Assembly: GCF_022539505.1 (NCBI RefSeq) | Contig: NC_061511.1 | Coordinates: 33,614,620 to 33,678,619, forward strand | Origin: Lolium rigidum | Lineage: Eukaryota; Streptophyta; Magnoliopsida; Poales; Poaceae | Length of the DNA stretch: 64,000 nucleotides | Direction: 5' to 3' | In this document: positions 1 to 8,580 of the stretch, in pieces | Position numbering within the stretch: position 1 is the first letter of the stretch | Layout of the letters: the number at the start of each line of letters is the position of its first letter | The notes under the pieces: model-generated | What the model saw: the letters and a program-made list of their open reading frames with translations, nothing else | Told to the model about the DNA's origin: nothing | The model's database searches: none | Translations under genes and position numbers: made by a program

Positions 1-160
1 GGTATAGGTCAGGTGGCACGCCCTTGCACCAGCATCGGACGTGCGTGCCGAGGCTTTGCGGGCCGTCGCTCGAGGGACCAGGGCCAGCCGCAGTCCTGGG
101 AGCCTCCCGGCTCTACTGTGTTGCCCGTCGCTGCTCGCCGGTGGGTTTCTGACCGCAACA
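1..160 (+). mobile_element. Terminal 160 bp of a gypsy LTR (same family as gypsy-B)
   Basis: These bases are the reverse complement of the outer part of the gypsy-B LTR at 12830-13000 and 18325-18490. They end in CCGCAACA, which mirrors the TGTTGCGG start of that LTR. The element therefore extends leftwards out of the window and lies in the opposite orientation to gypsy-B. Position 161 is the first non-LTR base, so ATTGT (161-165) would be the expected 5-bp target duplication, but the other flank is not visible. There is no coding content; open frames here are LTR sequence. Confidence 0.85.
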
Positions 161-165
161 ATTGT

Positions 166-1101
166 ACAAAGAATCTTCCATTTAACAGTACTAGAGATCG
201 AAAATTCTTCCCGCATAGATGATGTGATCTAGTGGAGTTTCTTGTATGAAACTTGTGAATCTTGAATGAAACAAAGAAAAATGCTCTCTGAAACTAAAAC
301 ATGGCAATGTAAAGTTCTGAAAAAGAAAAATAAAATCCAACTTGATATTTCAATTTTCTTTCTATTTATTGAATTTTTTCCTTGAACACTATTTTTTACT
401 CCCTTCGTTTTCTCAATTTTTTCCGACTTTTGTTCAAGGAATCTCCCATTTCAAAGTACTCGAGATCCAATATTTTGTATTGGTTTCCTTAAGTTTATTC
501 TGGCCGGAATACATTGTGGTTTCATTTCCATTTTCTTTTCTTCGTCCTAAAGTAAATGATTTCCTAGACTAAATTCTTGGCAGAATAAATGATCCAGTTT
601 ATAATGAGGAATAAATGCTCCAGATCTCATGTAACTTGTGGTGAATGTACATACTATAGGGTGAAATGAAAACTGTTTGAAGGAATGGATAAAAAAAAGT
701 GTAGGAAATTTAAGAAAAATAGACTGAGTCATTGTAACAGTAAGTGAGGCGGAATTTGAAAGGCTAAAAAAACAAGATAAGAAAATTATTTGTGTATGAG
801 TCAATGAATCTTCCAGACTGAAAATTTGGAAATTAGGTTGTTTAATCCGGAAAAATAAATCTGAGTCAATGAATTAAGTGTGTGTTGAATAGTAAGGAAA
901 AACATCGGTTTATTTTTTGTCAAAAAATCAAAGTAGTTGGCTGTGAGAGGGAGAGGGGAAAAGTACCGGCTGTGAGATGTGTGAAAATATGAAAAAGTAG
1001 GTGGATTTCTGCAAAACAGAAATAGACTAAAGATTGAAGGTGGGAGGATCTTTTTGCAATGTTGGTAGCACGAATCTCCAAGAAATTAACGGTATAGATA
1101 G
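166..1101. other. AT-rich spacer, no gene seen
   Basis: This is low-GC sequence between the LTR end and the small-protein remnant. Open frames are short, without paralogues in the window and without recognisable motifs. No terminal inverted repeats or duplications were recognised. Confidence 0.6.
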
Positions 1102-1197
1102 TATGGGGGGCACTTCCTATATGAGGAGTTGCATTTCTCGTGCGTGCAGGCCAACACTGCCTTGTACGAGGGGTACGTCCGCGACACGGACAAGTAG
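1102..1197 (+). pseudogene. C-terminal remnant of the four-cysteine small-protein family
   Basis: Read from 1141, the frame gives CVQANTALYEGYVRDTDK followed by TAG. This aligns with the C-terminus of the gene at 50350-50604 (CMQAVGDVYDSYLRDTDK). The nucleotide stretch around the RDTDK codons is nearly identical in both. The frame stays open back to about 1102, but no upstream C-x10-C block and no start codon belong to it, so this is a 5'-truncated copy. One extra residue separates the Leu from the Ser-Cys compared with the intact genes. It shows that the family once had a further copy at this end of the window. Confidence 0.7.
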
Positions 1198-1758
1198 GAG
1201 TTAACTTTGTAGTTAAACACGCCATGCTACTACTAGTTTTACTATGTCTGTTTTATTATCGCATCCTTCTTTTAGATGATCTCTGTTTTATTACTCCAAT
1301 TTGATCGTGCGGAAGTAGTGGTCCCTGAATTCTCTCGTCACAGATGGTATACTATAAAAAAATGAAACTATCATTCGAGCGACCGGTGGACAGAAAATCG
1401 ATCTAGAGATCGGAAAAAGACTCACCACGTGAGCCAGTCATGGATCGGTGGACGAGCCCTGCTTTGGGTTGTGCAGCACCCGGTAGAGATCAAGTAGATG
1501 AGTGTTGACGGCTAGGGTTTTAGATTGAGGTTAAGTCAGATACCATGTAAAACGATAGAGAGGGATTGACACGACATGTGATGGATGTTTATTGAGCCTA
1601 TCAAACTAGTATATAAAGAATACACAATTTTGAAGACCAAAAGAGCTCTCCTAAAGATAATGTAAGTTGAGATTAAAAATCTTAATCTACCAAATACGAG
1701 CACCGAATATTTTTCTAACAACACCGGGCTACACGGATTTATCGATCTCCCCGCCCCT
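1198..1758. other. Spacer downstream of the CLE gene, no gene seen
   Basis: This stretch holds the 3' flank of the minus-strand CLE gene and the 3' flank of the small-protein remnant. An open frame on the minus strand (1536-2021) overlaps the CLE gene in another frame and has no features of a protein. Confidence 0.5.
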
Positions 1759-2067
1759 TCAGTGATGCAAGGGATTTGGGCCTGTCGGCACTTGCCTCTT
1801 CTCCGAGCCGTAGAGGAGATCGCCGTTTCCAGCAGCCGACGTTGAAGTTTCCGGCCAGTTCCATTTACTATGGCGGTGGCCCTGGTGCTGATGTCGTGGT
1901 GGACCAACGGTCGAGGCGTAGAGGCTCTCCGCAGCGAGAAGCATCTTCCTCGTGAGAGAGACTGAACTCCGGTCAGCGAGCGAGCTCTCACTGCCGGGGA
2001 ACGCAAACATGAGAGCGACAAGACACAGAAGGAGGAGGACGGAGACTGTGCGAGATGATCCTCTCAT
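1759..2067 (-). CDS. CLE (CLAVATA3/ESR-related) signalling peptide precursor
   Basis: This 102-residue, single-exon protein has a hydrophobic N-terminal signal peptide (about residues 1-29, core VLLLLCLVALMFAF) and a variable middle. The C-terminus is RQVPTGPNPLHH (residues 91-102, DNA 1762-1797), directly followed by the stop codon. That dodecapeptide is the canonical CLE box: VPTGPNPLH with the hydroxyproline-site prolines. CLE precursors are secreted and trimmed to 12-13-residue ligands for CLAVATA-type receptor kinases that control meristem and vascular fate. The basic residues before the box (EKR) are the usual processing context. Length, lack of introns and motif position all fit the family. 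The ATG at 2067 lies about 55 bases below a TATA box. Which grass CLE orthologue it is cannot be decided from the window. Confidence 0.92.
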   Translation of the reverse strand: MRGSSRTVSVLLLLCLVALMFAFPGSESSLADRSSVSLTRKMLLAAESLYASTVGPPRHQHQGHRHSKWNWPETSTSAAGNGDLLYGSEKRQVPTGPNPLHH

Positions 2068-2120
2068 GGCCAGTGTGCGGGCAGATTGCTTTTGGAGAGA
2101 TTTTGCTCTGCTTGTCGGGT

Positions 2121-2130
2121 ATATTTATAT
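2121..2130 (-). promoter_or_regulatory. TATA box of the CLE gene
   Basis: On the minus strand this reads ATATAAATAT, about 55 bases upstream of the CLE start codon. That leaves room for a short 5' leader of roughly 25-30 bases. Confidence 0.6.
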
Positions 2131-2139
2131 GAGATTTGT

Positions 2140-2754
2140 GTGTGGCCCGTCAAGGAAATGCTAGCTCACGTACAGAAATTTTCGATGCTGATTAAGTGGA
2201 GTATCAAGGTACTAGTGCCTAGAGCGGTTTTATTTGCTTCCTTCCAAGTAGGTGATCGTGAGGGTATATATATAGGATCCCATATTTTCCGGAAACTTTT
2301 TTGGCAAGTTCCATGATCTGCTTCCTTATTTTCCATAAATTATGATTTTCGGCAGGTAAATTTAGGAAATCAATCCATACATTGTTTTCCTAAGAATTCG
2401 CAAGGCAATATTCGAATTTCTCTGCGGAGATTAGCACTATGTAGAAAGGACGATCGAGCTAGAAACGCAAAGCCCCGCTCTGCTGTAGGCTATATCACAA
2501 TGGGAGTCAACTATTCCTGATATGTAAGGTCTAAGCTGATGTGTGTGGAGAGCCATGGATATTGAAGATGTGAGATTGCAGTTGCTGGAGGCCTGGAGTG
2601 CGATCAAGCTGAACAATTTTTTTCTGTTGAGCAACGAGAAGTAACGGCCATCTCAGTTTATGTTAACAAAGTTGTAACCATCTTTGTAAAGATAGTCAGA
2701 TTAGGCAACTAAAAAATGTTTTGTTATCGTTGGTCAATGAAAGAAGAAGACTAG
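2140..2754. other. CLE upstream region, no other gene seen
   Basis: This non-coding region lies upstream of the minus-strand CLE gene. Open frames are short and unsupported. Regulatory sites could not be picked out beyond the TATA box. Confidence 0.4.
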
Positions 2755-2825
2755 GGTACGTGATTTGATGGTACGTGTGCCTTGTTCGGAGACCAGTATC
2801 CTATCCTTGAAGAGATGCGGCGCGC
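2755..2825 (+). promoter_or_regulatory. Orphan copy of the upstream region of the gene at 4355
   Basis: The order 'acgtgatttg...cttgttcggaga...tatcct...aagag' here matches the sequence at about 4129-4190, which lies 165-225 bases before the ATG of the four-cysteine gene at 4355. No coding part follows. I read it as a duplicated promoter whose gene has been lost. Confidence 0.45.
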
Positions 2826-3184
2826 AGCAGGAAACAAACGGAAATTAAACCGCAAATTTGTTGAGACTATTTAAGGATGTACAACCGCATCACATCAAAT
2901 GTCCTACTTCAACTATACAGTAGGTTTTATTTTACTCCACATTTAGTTTCTGAATCGGTCGAACTAATTACTTTTGACAGTAATTTATATTAGTCGGGAG
3001 CTAATTAGATGACCCGGTGCGGCATTAAGCGGGTCATATAATATGCACTACATTTTTGCATCGAAGAAGCATTAGTACATTCAAATTTTGGAGGCACGTG
3101 ATCAAGAGGTCGAGGGAATCACACGCTTCATTTCCCGGGTTGTGATAGAGTGATTCTCTTACCAGTTTTTAGAGAGTAGTATTC

Positions 3185-3400
3185 TATAATACACACGGAC
3201 GGAGTCCCTCTGCAGACCGGAACTCGACGAACCTCAGCTCCAAGGAGCCTCCACCCTGCACCGCCGGCGGCATCACGTTGTCTCGCATCACCAACACTTT
3301 CAGAAGGTTCAAACGCCAGATCCGCCGCACCACGAACTCCGGTGAGGGAAGGGCACACATGGCAGCTCGAGGGAGCTCCAGGTAGTTTGCAAATTTCGGA
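3185..3400 (-). pseudogene. Possible leucine-rich-repeat (NLR-like) gene fragment
   Basis: On the minus strand one frame reads IWRLNLLKVLVMRDN and continues for about 60 residues to a stop near 3187. An EIPSEICKL-like stretch lies just upstream in another frame. Spacing of leucines and the 'P-x-E-I-C-K-L' phrase resemble the LRR part of plant disease-resistance proteins. There is no nucleotide-binding domain nearby, so at best this is a scrap. The call is tentative. Confidence 0.3.
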
Positions 3401-3900
3401 AGGGATTTCCCATTACCTTAATAATTGAATTAAGAGAGCTAAGGCAGCTCAACCTTTTACATGCAAGAGGTTACAGGGAGGGAAAACAGCTAAAGAAAAA
3501 GCAAAAACATAGAGGAGGGAATTGTATACAGGCGAGTCTGCAAGCTAATGCTGGATAGAAGCCTTCTCCTCATGTCTGGCTCTATGAGCCCAAAATTTGC
3601 AGGTGTCCATGCATTGTTTGGCCACTATGTGGACTGAGATTTCCACGTCATAAAAAACTTTTCAGTTTCTTGCCAACCAAGTGCTCCACAAAGCTGCCGT
3701 AATGACTGAATCCTAGGCATTTTTTTCCTAAACCGAGCATCTCTTCCTTGCGGTGTCATAGATATTTGTAAGCTCTTCGCAGCTGGTTAAGTTAATTCCT
3801 AAAAGTGCAAGGATTTGAACTGTTCTACCACAATTGAGAGCAAAATGTTCAGCAGTCTCCCTTTCAAATTTGAGTACAGACATCATGCAGTGTATTGTTA
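3401..3900 (-). mobile_element. 3' end of a LINE (zf-RVT tail and 3' UTR)
   Basis: Reading the minus strand, fragments such as ETAEHFALNC and WSTWLARN appear in order. These are the C-terminal Cys/His and tryptophan motifs (zf-RVT region) that follow the reverse transcriptase in plant L1-type LINEs. The reading is broken by stops and frameshifts. The typical tail phrase SLAVFPPCNLLHVKG follows before the end near 3401. The endonuclease and reverse transcriptase are missing, so this is a 5'-truncated, dead copy. Confidence 0.6.
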
Positions 3901-4237
3901 CGTGAGTCCGCTATTCTACTGCCTGTAATTGGGCGGGAAAAATACGTGCCCCATTCTACGAAACTTGTCTCAACCTTTTTCAAATTTGAATGATCCATAT
4001 ATGCGGGCCGGGCCAAAGAAAGAAGCACGTTCCAAGTCAATCAGTCGAGTCCTACCGGCCGGCAACGTTACCCTCGCGCACGGATACTCAGTACAACTGC
4101 AACCGTTGTTTGTTCCGTCAAGAGTACGTACGTACGTGATTTGGTTCATGTCTTGTTCGGAGATCGGGATCGTGTATCCTCTAAGAGGCCGGAGAGGTAC
4201 AGGACACGTACTAGGTAATTTTGGGAAGTTCGAGTCC

Positions 4238-4248
4238 ATATATATATG
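4238..4248 (+). promoter_or_regulatory. TATA-like element upstream of the gene at 4355
   Basis: The stretch ATATATATATG lies about 110 bases before the start codon. The paralogue at 56589 has a matching but decayed ATATATCC at the homologous place (56500-56507), within an alignable promoter. Confidence 0.5.
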
Positions 4249-4354
4249 TGCGCCCCGGCCCGTAATCCGGGCACTAAAACCGATCACGACTTGACGTGCC
4301 TCCTCCTCGATCGAGTACAGAACCCTAGCTAGCTTTCTCGATCGATCACCGGCC

Positions 4355-4621
4355 ATGGGCGACGATCCACCGCCAGTCAGGGTCCTAATGGCCGCCGCGG
4401 ACCAAGTCGCGATATCAGCGACGCGCATAGCGGTAAAAGCCATGTTGGTGGGATGCAAACGGAAAGGAAGAATGGCGTTTCACGAGTGCAACGGCTACGG
4501 CGAGACGGCAACCACACCTCAGAAGAAGGAGGCGTGCGACAAGGCCGCCGACGCGCTGCGCAGGTGCCTGCAGACTAGGGTCGATTTCATCAAGTCGCTG
4601 GCGCCAAAGGACCTAGTATAA
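4355..4621 (+). CDS. Small four-cysteine protein (CX10C-CX9C family), subfamily A
   Basis: This 88-residue, intronless protein starts at ATGGGC in the good context ACCGGCC. Cysteines are at 34, 45, 61 and 71: C-x10-C, a 15-residue loop, then C-x9-C followed by LQ. Predicted helices flank each Cys pair, so the layout suggests a helix-loop-helix held by two disulfides, as in CHCH/twin-CX9C proteins of the mitochondrial intermembrane space. No signal peptide or membrane segment is obvious. Its closest relative in the window is the gene at 56589-56924, with which it also shares the promoter and leader (ACCGATCAC, CTCGATCG, CACCGGCCATGGGC). I do not recognise a named family; the function is unknown. 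Conservation of the Cys spacing across four diverged paralogues argues that it is a real gene. Confidence 0.75.
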   Translation: MGDDPPPVRVLMAAADQVAISATRIAVKAMLVGCKRKGRMAFHECNGYGETATTPQKKEACDKAADALRRCLQTRVDFIKSLAPKDLV

Positions 4622-4678
4622 AGAGAAATACATCGATCTTCATGTCGGAGCTCTCACTGCGCTGGATGTCATTGATTT

Positions 4679-5033
4679 ATTAGAGCTAGTAGGTTTTTTT
4701 TTCCGAAATGGGGTCTACCCCGACTTCTGCATCATGGTGATGCACATAGCCTTTTATTTAAAAATATTCAAAGTAGTATTGTTTACAAATCAGCCATCAT
4801 CGAGGATTGATACAACAATCAACCATCGAAAGAAACACATAGCAAGACTAATCAACATAGCCTTCTAGTATGTCGCCAACCAGCCTGCCACAAGATATCC
4901 TGAGCGACCATCAGAAGCCGTGTGCATCCAGAAGCCATGGCATCCCGCTGCCCCTGCGGAGAGAGTAGGGCCCAGAGTTGGACCCAATGAAAAACCATAT
5001 GGATAACCTGCAAAAAATTAGAGCTAGTAGGTT
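4679..5033 (-). mobile_element. Truncated non-LTR retroposon with 17-bp target duplication
   Basis: The 17-bp sequence ATTAGAGCTAGTAGGTT occurs at 4679-4695 and again at 5017-5033. The 321-bp insert begins with a run of T, that is, a poly(A) tail on the minus strand. This is the hallmark of target-primed retroposition by a SINE or a 5'-truncated LINE. The inserted end 'ccgaaatggggtctaccccg' looks like a retroposon 3' end. It landed just downstream of the four-cysteine gene. Confidence 0.8.
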
Positions 5034-5186
5034 AGTTTTACTATTTAATTAGGCTTAATTTATTATCTCGTAAGGTCCTACTGTGATGAGTTCTCGTAAG
5101 ATTTTGGCAGCACAGTGTATTTATCTATTTGCTACCTCTCTATCATAGAATAAGATCTATATTTTTTTGGAAAAAGTCAAACTAAG

Positions 5187-5313
5187 TACTCTCTCCGTCT
5201 ACAAAATGATGTTTCAACTTTGAACAGATTTAGATGTATCTAGATACTAAAATAGGTCTAGATACATTCAAATTTAACAAAGTTAAGACACTTTTGGTGG
5301 ACCTGAGGGAATA
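5187..5313. mobile_element. Stowaway (Tc1/Mariner) MITE
   Basis: The terminal sequence TACTCTCTCCGTCTACAAAA and the far end GGTGGACCTGAGGGAATA form the CTCCCTCCGT-type inverted repeats of Triticeae Stowaway elements. The insert is about 127 bp, flanked by TA, and AT-rich inside. No coding capacity is expected. Confidence 0.8.
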
Positions 5314-5553
5314 TATATCATGAAGAATCGAACGGTATTGAGTTTTTGGATTGTACAAAAAAAATCTAAGAATTTGATCAAACTTTTGCGTAGTATCACT
5401 TTCACAAAAAAAATCCTCATTTATTGACACGCCAACTCTATTTGTTCTACCTTCCTAACAACTATTGTAGCTGTTAAACGTTTGTATGTGTAATGAACAT
5501 CACACACTAAAATATTGCAACACCTCGCCACCATATAGAGATTATAGTGTAAA

Positions 5554-5643
5554 TACTCTCTCCGGATCCGGTGCATATATAATTATTTTCACTGATTTGG
5601 ATATATCTAAAATCATCGACAAATGTTATGGACGGAAGGAGTA
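5554..5643. mobile_element. Short Stowaway-like MITE
   Basis: TACTCTCTCCGGATCCG at the left and GGACGGAAGGAGTA at the right form inverted ends, 90 bp apart. This is shorter and more decayed than the copy at 5187. Confidence 0.65.
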
Positions 5644-5875
5644 ATTTTTTTGCCTGGATCAGATAAAAACTGGCTAGTGTGGGACATCCAGTCTACGTTA
5701 TTTGTCTGAAAAAGACACTAACAATTCAAAACTTTTAGTAATTATATACAATAAAAATTTATAACTATCGACATAACTGTTAATAAACAAAGCTTCAAAA
5801 CTTGGCCCTCTTCAACCCATCACTTGTGTCACTGTTGGAGACACACTACAAGCAATTTTATGGGAATCTATATGG

Positions 5876-6150
5876 CACTACTAGGAAACAAGCTACTAGT
5901 GGCGCACCTATTTTTGCCATTGGTGGCGCACCTATGATATGCCATTACTAGCTTGCCACTTGTAGCAAGTACCAGTGGCGCACCACTAGTGCGCCATAAG
6001 TATATTTTCAAAAGCTAATTTGCGATTTTTGCTATTTTTTTCCCTTTTTTTGCTCGTTTTTGTTTTCTGAATTATTTGTCCACTTCATGTTCAAGCTTCT
6101 AACCTAGTCGCCGGCCGGAGAGGAGGGAGATGCGCGTAAGAGGAGGGATG
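5876..6150. mobile_element. CACTA-1: left end of a non-autonomous CACTA element
   Basis: The left terminus CACTACTAGGAAACAAG is followed by several copies of the sub-terminal unit GTGGCGCACC, the same unit that fills CACTA-3. CACTA-2 has inserted at 6151-6153, so the interior continues at 28661. No right terminus or matching TGG duplication was found, so the element is incomplete. Confidence 0.7.
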
Positions 6151-6153
6151 GGC

Positions 6154-6380
6154 CACTAGTGAAGAACATGCCTAATGTCGCGGGCCGTAAGCGCCTTTTG
6201 TCGCGGGCGGCGATCCGCGACAACGGAGGTGGGATAAAAGGTCCACCCTTTTGTCGCGGGTCACTTACCACCCGCGACAGATGCTCCACCACGTGGCAGG
6301 CGCAGGGCGCCCAGGGGACACACGCTTTTGTCGCGGGCGGTAACACCACTCCCAACAAAAAGGCCTCTACGTGGCGCGCG
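6154..6380. repeat. Left sub-terminal repeat cluster of CACTA-2
   Basis: Several direct and inverted copies of CTTTTGTCGCGGGC/T are packed here. In En/Spm these sub-terminal units are the binding sites for the TNP1-type protein. A run of about 16 C follows near 6408-6424. The right-hand partner cluster is at 28435-28660. Confidence 0.75.
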
Positions 6381-7207
6381 CCTGCTTTAGTGTTTGAGGG
6401 GTGCAACCCCCCCCCCCCCCCGCCACCGGCACCGCCCCCCATTTTTTTCATTTTTTCATTTTAAAATAAAAGTTGCATACATTTATAAGCTACTACAAGT
6501 TGTACACGTTCATTTATTATATATAGATCGAGCAAAAAAATATTGGAAGCAAAAGTCTATTCATATATTCCCCTTACACATATACATGGAGCTCACTACT
6601 ACCGGGACAAAAGCCCGTCGTCTATTCGAACTAATACATATACATGGATCTCACTCCTACCGGCGCCTATTTGGACTAAACCGGCCGTTGTCGTCTATTA
6701 CTTCTCTCATCAGAAATCTCGCCAGTTCCTCCGTAATACCTAGTATGTGTTCCTGTGGTTGGAGGTTCTCCCGCATGAAGTCGACCTATATAGATTATAT
6801 CAATCTTGATAACGAATTATTGACGATAATAAATTAAAGTTGTGAATGTTATTGCTTACGTTGAATCTATTATCGTTGTGCTTCTCAGTGGTTAACATGC
6901 GAATGGACTCGCAAACGTAGTATCCACATAGATTCGTCCCATGTGGCTGCTGGGCGCACGGTACAATAGTTACCCGTAATATTCTCCTTGAAAGATGTCC
7001 AAACCCTGACAGGCAAAAGAATGATTGAATGAATGGATGATTAATTGATATCTCACGAAAGATATAGCGCGGCAATGATTGAAATTACATTTGGAGAATC
7101 TTCTGCAAGTCGCGAAACCCGTCCAGGCCTCTATTAAATGGGTCCCTTACTTCAACAATTCCCTTATCAACTTGAATGTTTAGCAGAATCTAGTGGAAAC
7201 TGCACAT

Positions 7208-7210
<3 letters not shown>

Positions 7211-7275
<65 letters not shown>
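7211..7275. repeat. (TA)n microsatellite
   Basis: About 32 uninterrupted TA units border the fold-back MITE to the right. CACTA-5 has only a few bases at the homologous place (about 58370), so the expansion arose in this copy. Confidence 0.95.
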
Positions 7276-7278
<3 letters not shown>

Positions 7279-7279
7279 A

Positions 7280-7515
7280 AGCTCAATTGGGGCACCATGG
7301 TGCCCAGGCACCATACATCATGACCATACAATTACATCGTGGGTGCCAGATTGCATCATAGGTGTATAAAGGAGAGAAAAACACTTTCCAAATATCAACA
7401 GGAGAAAGAATGCACTTTCCAATTATCAGAAACAGAGTCAAATCACTTCCCAGTTTATTGTGCAGGTTTCCTTTTATGATTCATGGTGCCCAGGCACCAT
7501 GGTGCACCAGTTAGT
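7280..7515. mobile_element. Fold-back MITE inside CACTA-2
   Basis: The left end AATTGGGGCACCATGGTGCC and the right end (reverse complement AACTGGTGCACCATGGTGCC) form long inverted repeats continuing through CAGGCACCAT. CACTA-5 lacks this block and joins the flanks directly (about 58370-58385), which serves as an empty-site control. Superfamily uncertain. Confidence 0.75.
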
Positions 7516-7867
7516 ATCATATATAGACGTCATGAATTACACTTAGCATCGAGTAAGAAAAATTGAATGTGCACAACAGATCAGTAAGACTCTCACCTGT
7601 AGTTGTAAGGAAAGATTATTAAATCACAGAAGCTTTACTCCACTATAAACCTTACTAGGTTTTCCCTCGTTTCTTCGATTTTATTCTTTACCGTTTCATG
7701 ATGTACTTTATCTGGGTCAACAAACCCAACATTGTACATCTGATTACGGCTGCATTCAATCATCTTCAGTCTGCATAAGAGAACACATAAGATATAATGA
7801 GTATATGCAATGAACAGGAACAACTGAATGAACATGAACTTATATGTAGTTAACAACTTACAAGCAG

Positions 7868-8575
7868 TAGCAACTCATGAGAGATTTGTCGAGGGCGTCT
7901 AAATTGAATAACTGCCAGAGTTCATTCATCTCCATATGGATCTGCTCCTTTAGGAAGTAATAATCTGCTGGGATATCCGCAACGATGAAACTTGTGTTAT
8001 CCTTGCAGCATTAAGGTACCAGTGATGCAAATTCCACATATGAATTGGCAGTTTATGCAGCCTCTCTTTGCTGATCAAGTCGGCCCCGTAGACAAATTTA
8101 CGAGCTATATCAGCCCTGGGTACAGCATCGGCGAACATCATGTCCTCCACGGTACAGCCAATTTGAGCCGCTAGCGTCGCAGCTTTGTCCATATCGAAAC
8201 TTCGATTGTGTAGAAATACAGGACCGAGAATTCTAATCTCTTCAACTAGGTGAACGAGGAGGTGCTTCATAATATTGAAGAAGGATGGTGGGAACAACAA
8301 CTCGAAGCTGACAAGACATTCGACCACATCATCCTGTAATCCTGACAAAGTTTCTGGATCCATTACCTTATGAGAAATTGCGTTGAGGAATGCACATATC
8401 TTCACAATGGCTAGTCGAACATTTTCTGGTAGAAGTCCCCTCAATGAAACCGGAAGCAATTGTGTCATAAGCACGTGGCACTCATGGGACTTTAGGTTCT
8501 GAAATTGTTTCTCCTTCATATTTACTATTCCCTTTATATTCGACGAGAAACCAGACGGAACCTTGATACTGAATA
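7868..8575 (-). pseudogene. CACTA-2 TNP2 transposase segment fused to the ORF2 protein
   Basis: From 8519 the reading is TNP2: NLKSHECHVLMTQLLPVSLR, then ENVRLAIVKICAFLNAISHK, SFELLFPPSFFNIMKHLLVH and GPVFLHN, i.e. the DUF4218 part. At about 8200 it switches without a break to ORF2 sequence (CTVEDMMF ... ARKFVYGADLISKERLHKLP), homologous to CACTA-5 at 58800-59060. TNP2 normally goes on with FPFERFMGVLKKYVRNRA, seen in CACTA-4, so an internal deletion joined the two genes. A later frameshift near 8005 breaks the ORF2 part. Confidence 0.75.
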
Positions 8576-8580
8576 GGGCT

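Larger units (their letters stand above)
6800..7860 (-). pseudogene. Remains of CACTA-2 second gene: Ulp1-like (C48) C-terminal exons
   Basis: The exon around 6900-7000 reads QQPHGTNLCGYYVCESI, the catalytic-cysteine segment of the Ulp1/SENP-like cysteine peptidase domain found in plant CACTA ORF2 proteins. The exon around 7640-7800 reads NVGFVDPDKV, matching CACTA-5 at about 58560-58590. Stops and a MITE interrupt the gene. The same exons in CACTA-5 (57823-58640) are better preserved. Confidence 0.65.

Noticed and set aside
13..232. Two overlapping plus-strand ORFs at the window start
   Set aside because: They lie in the LTR terminus shared with gypsy-B; the same frames appear in all copies by descent.
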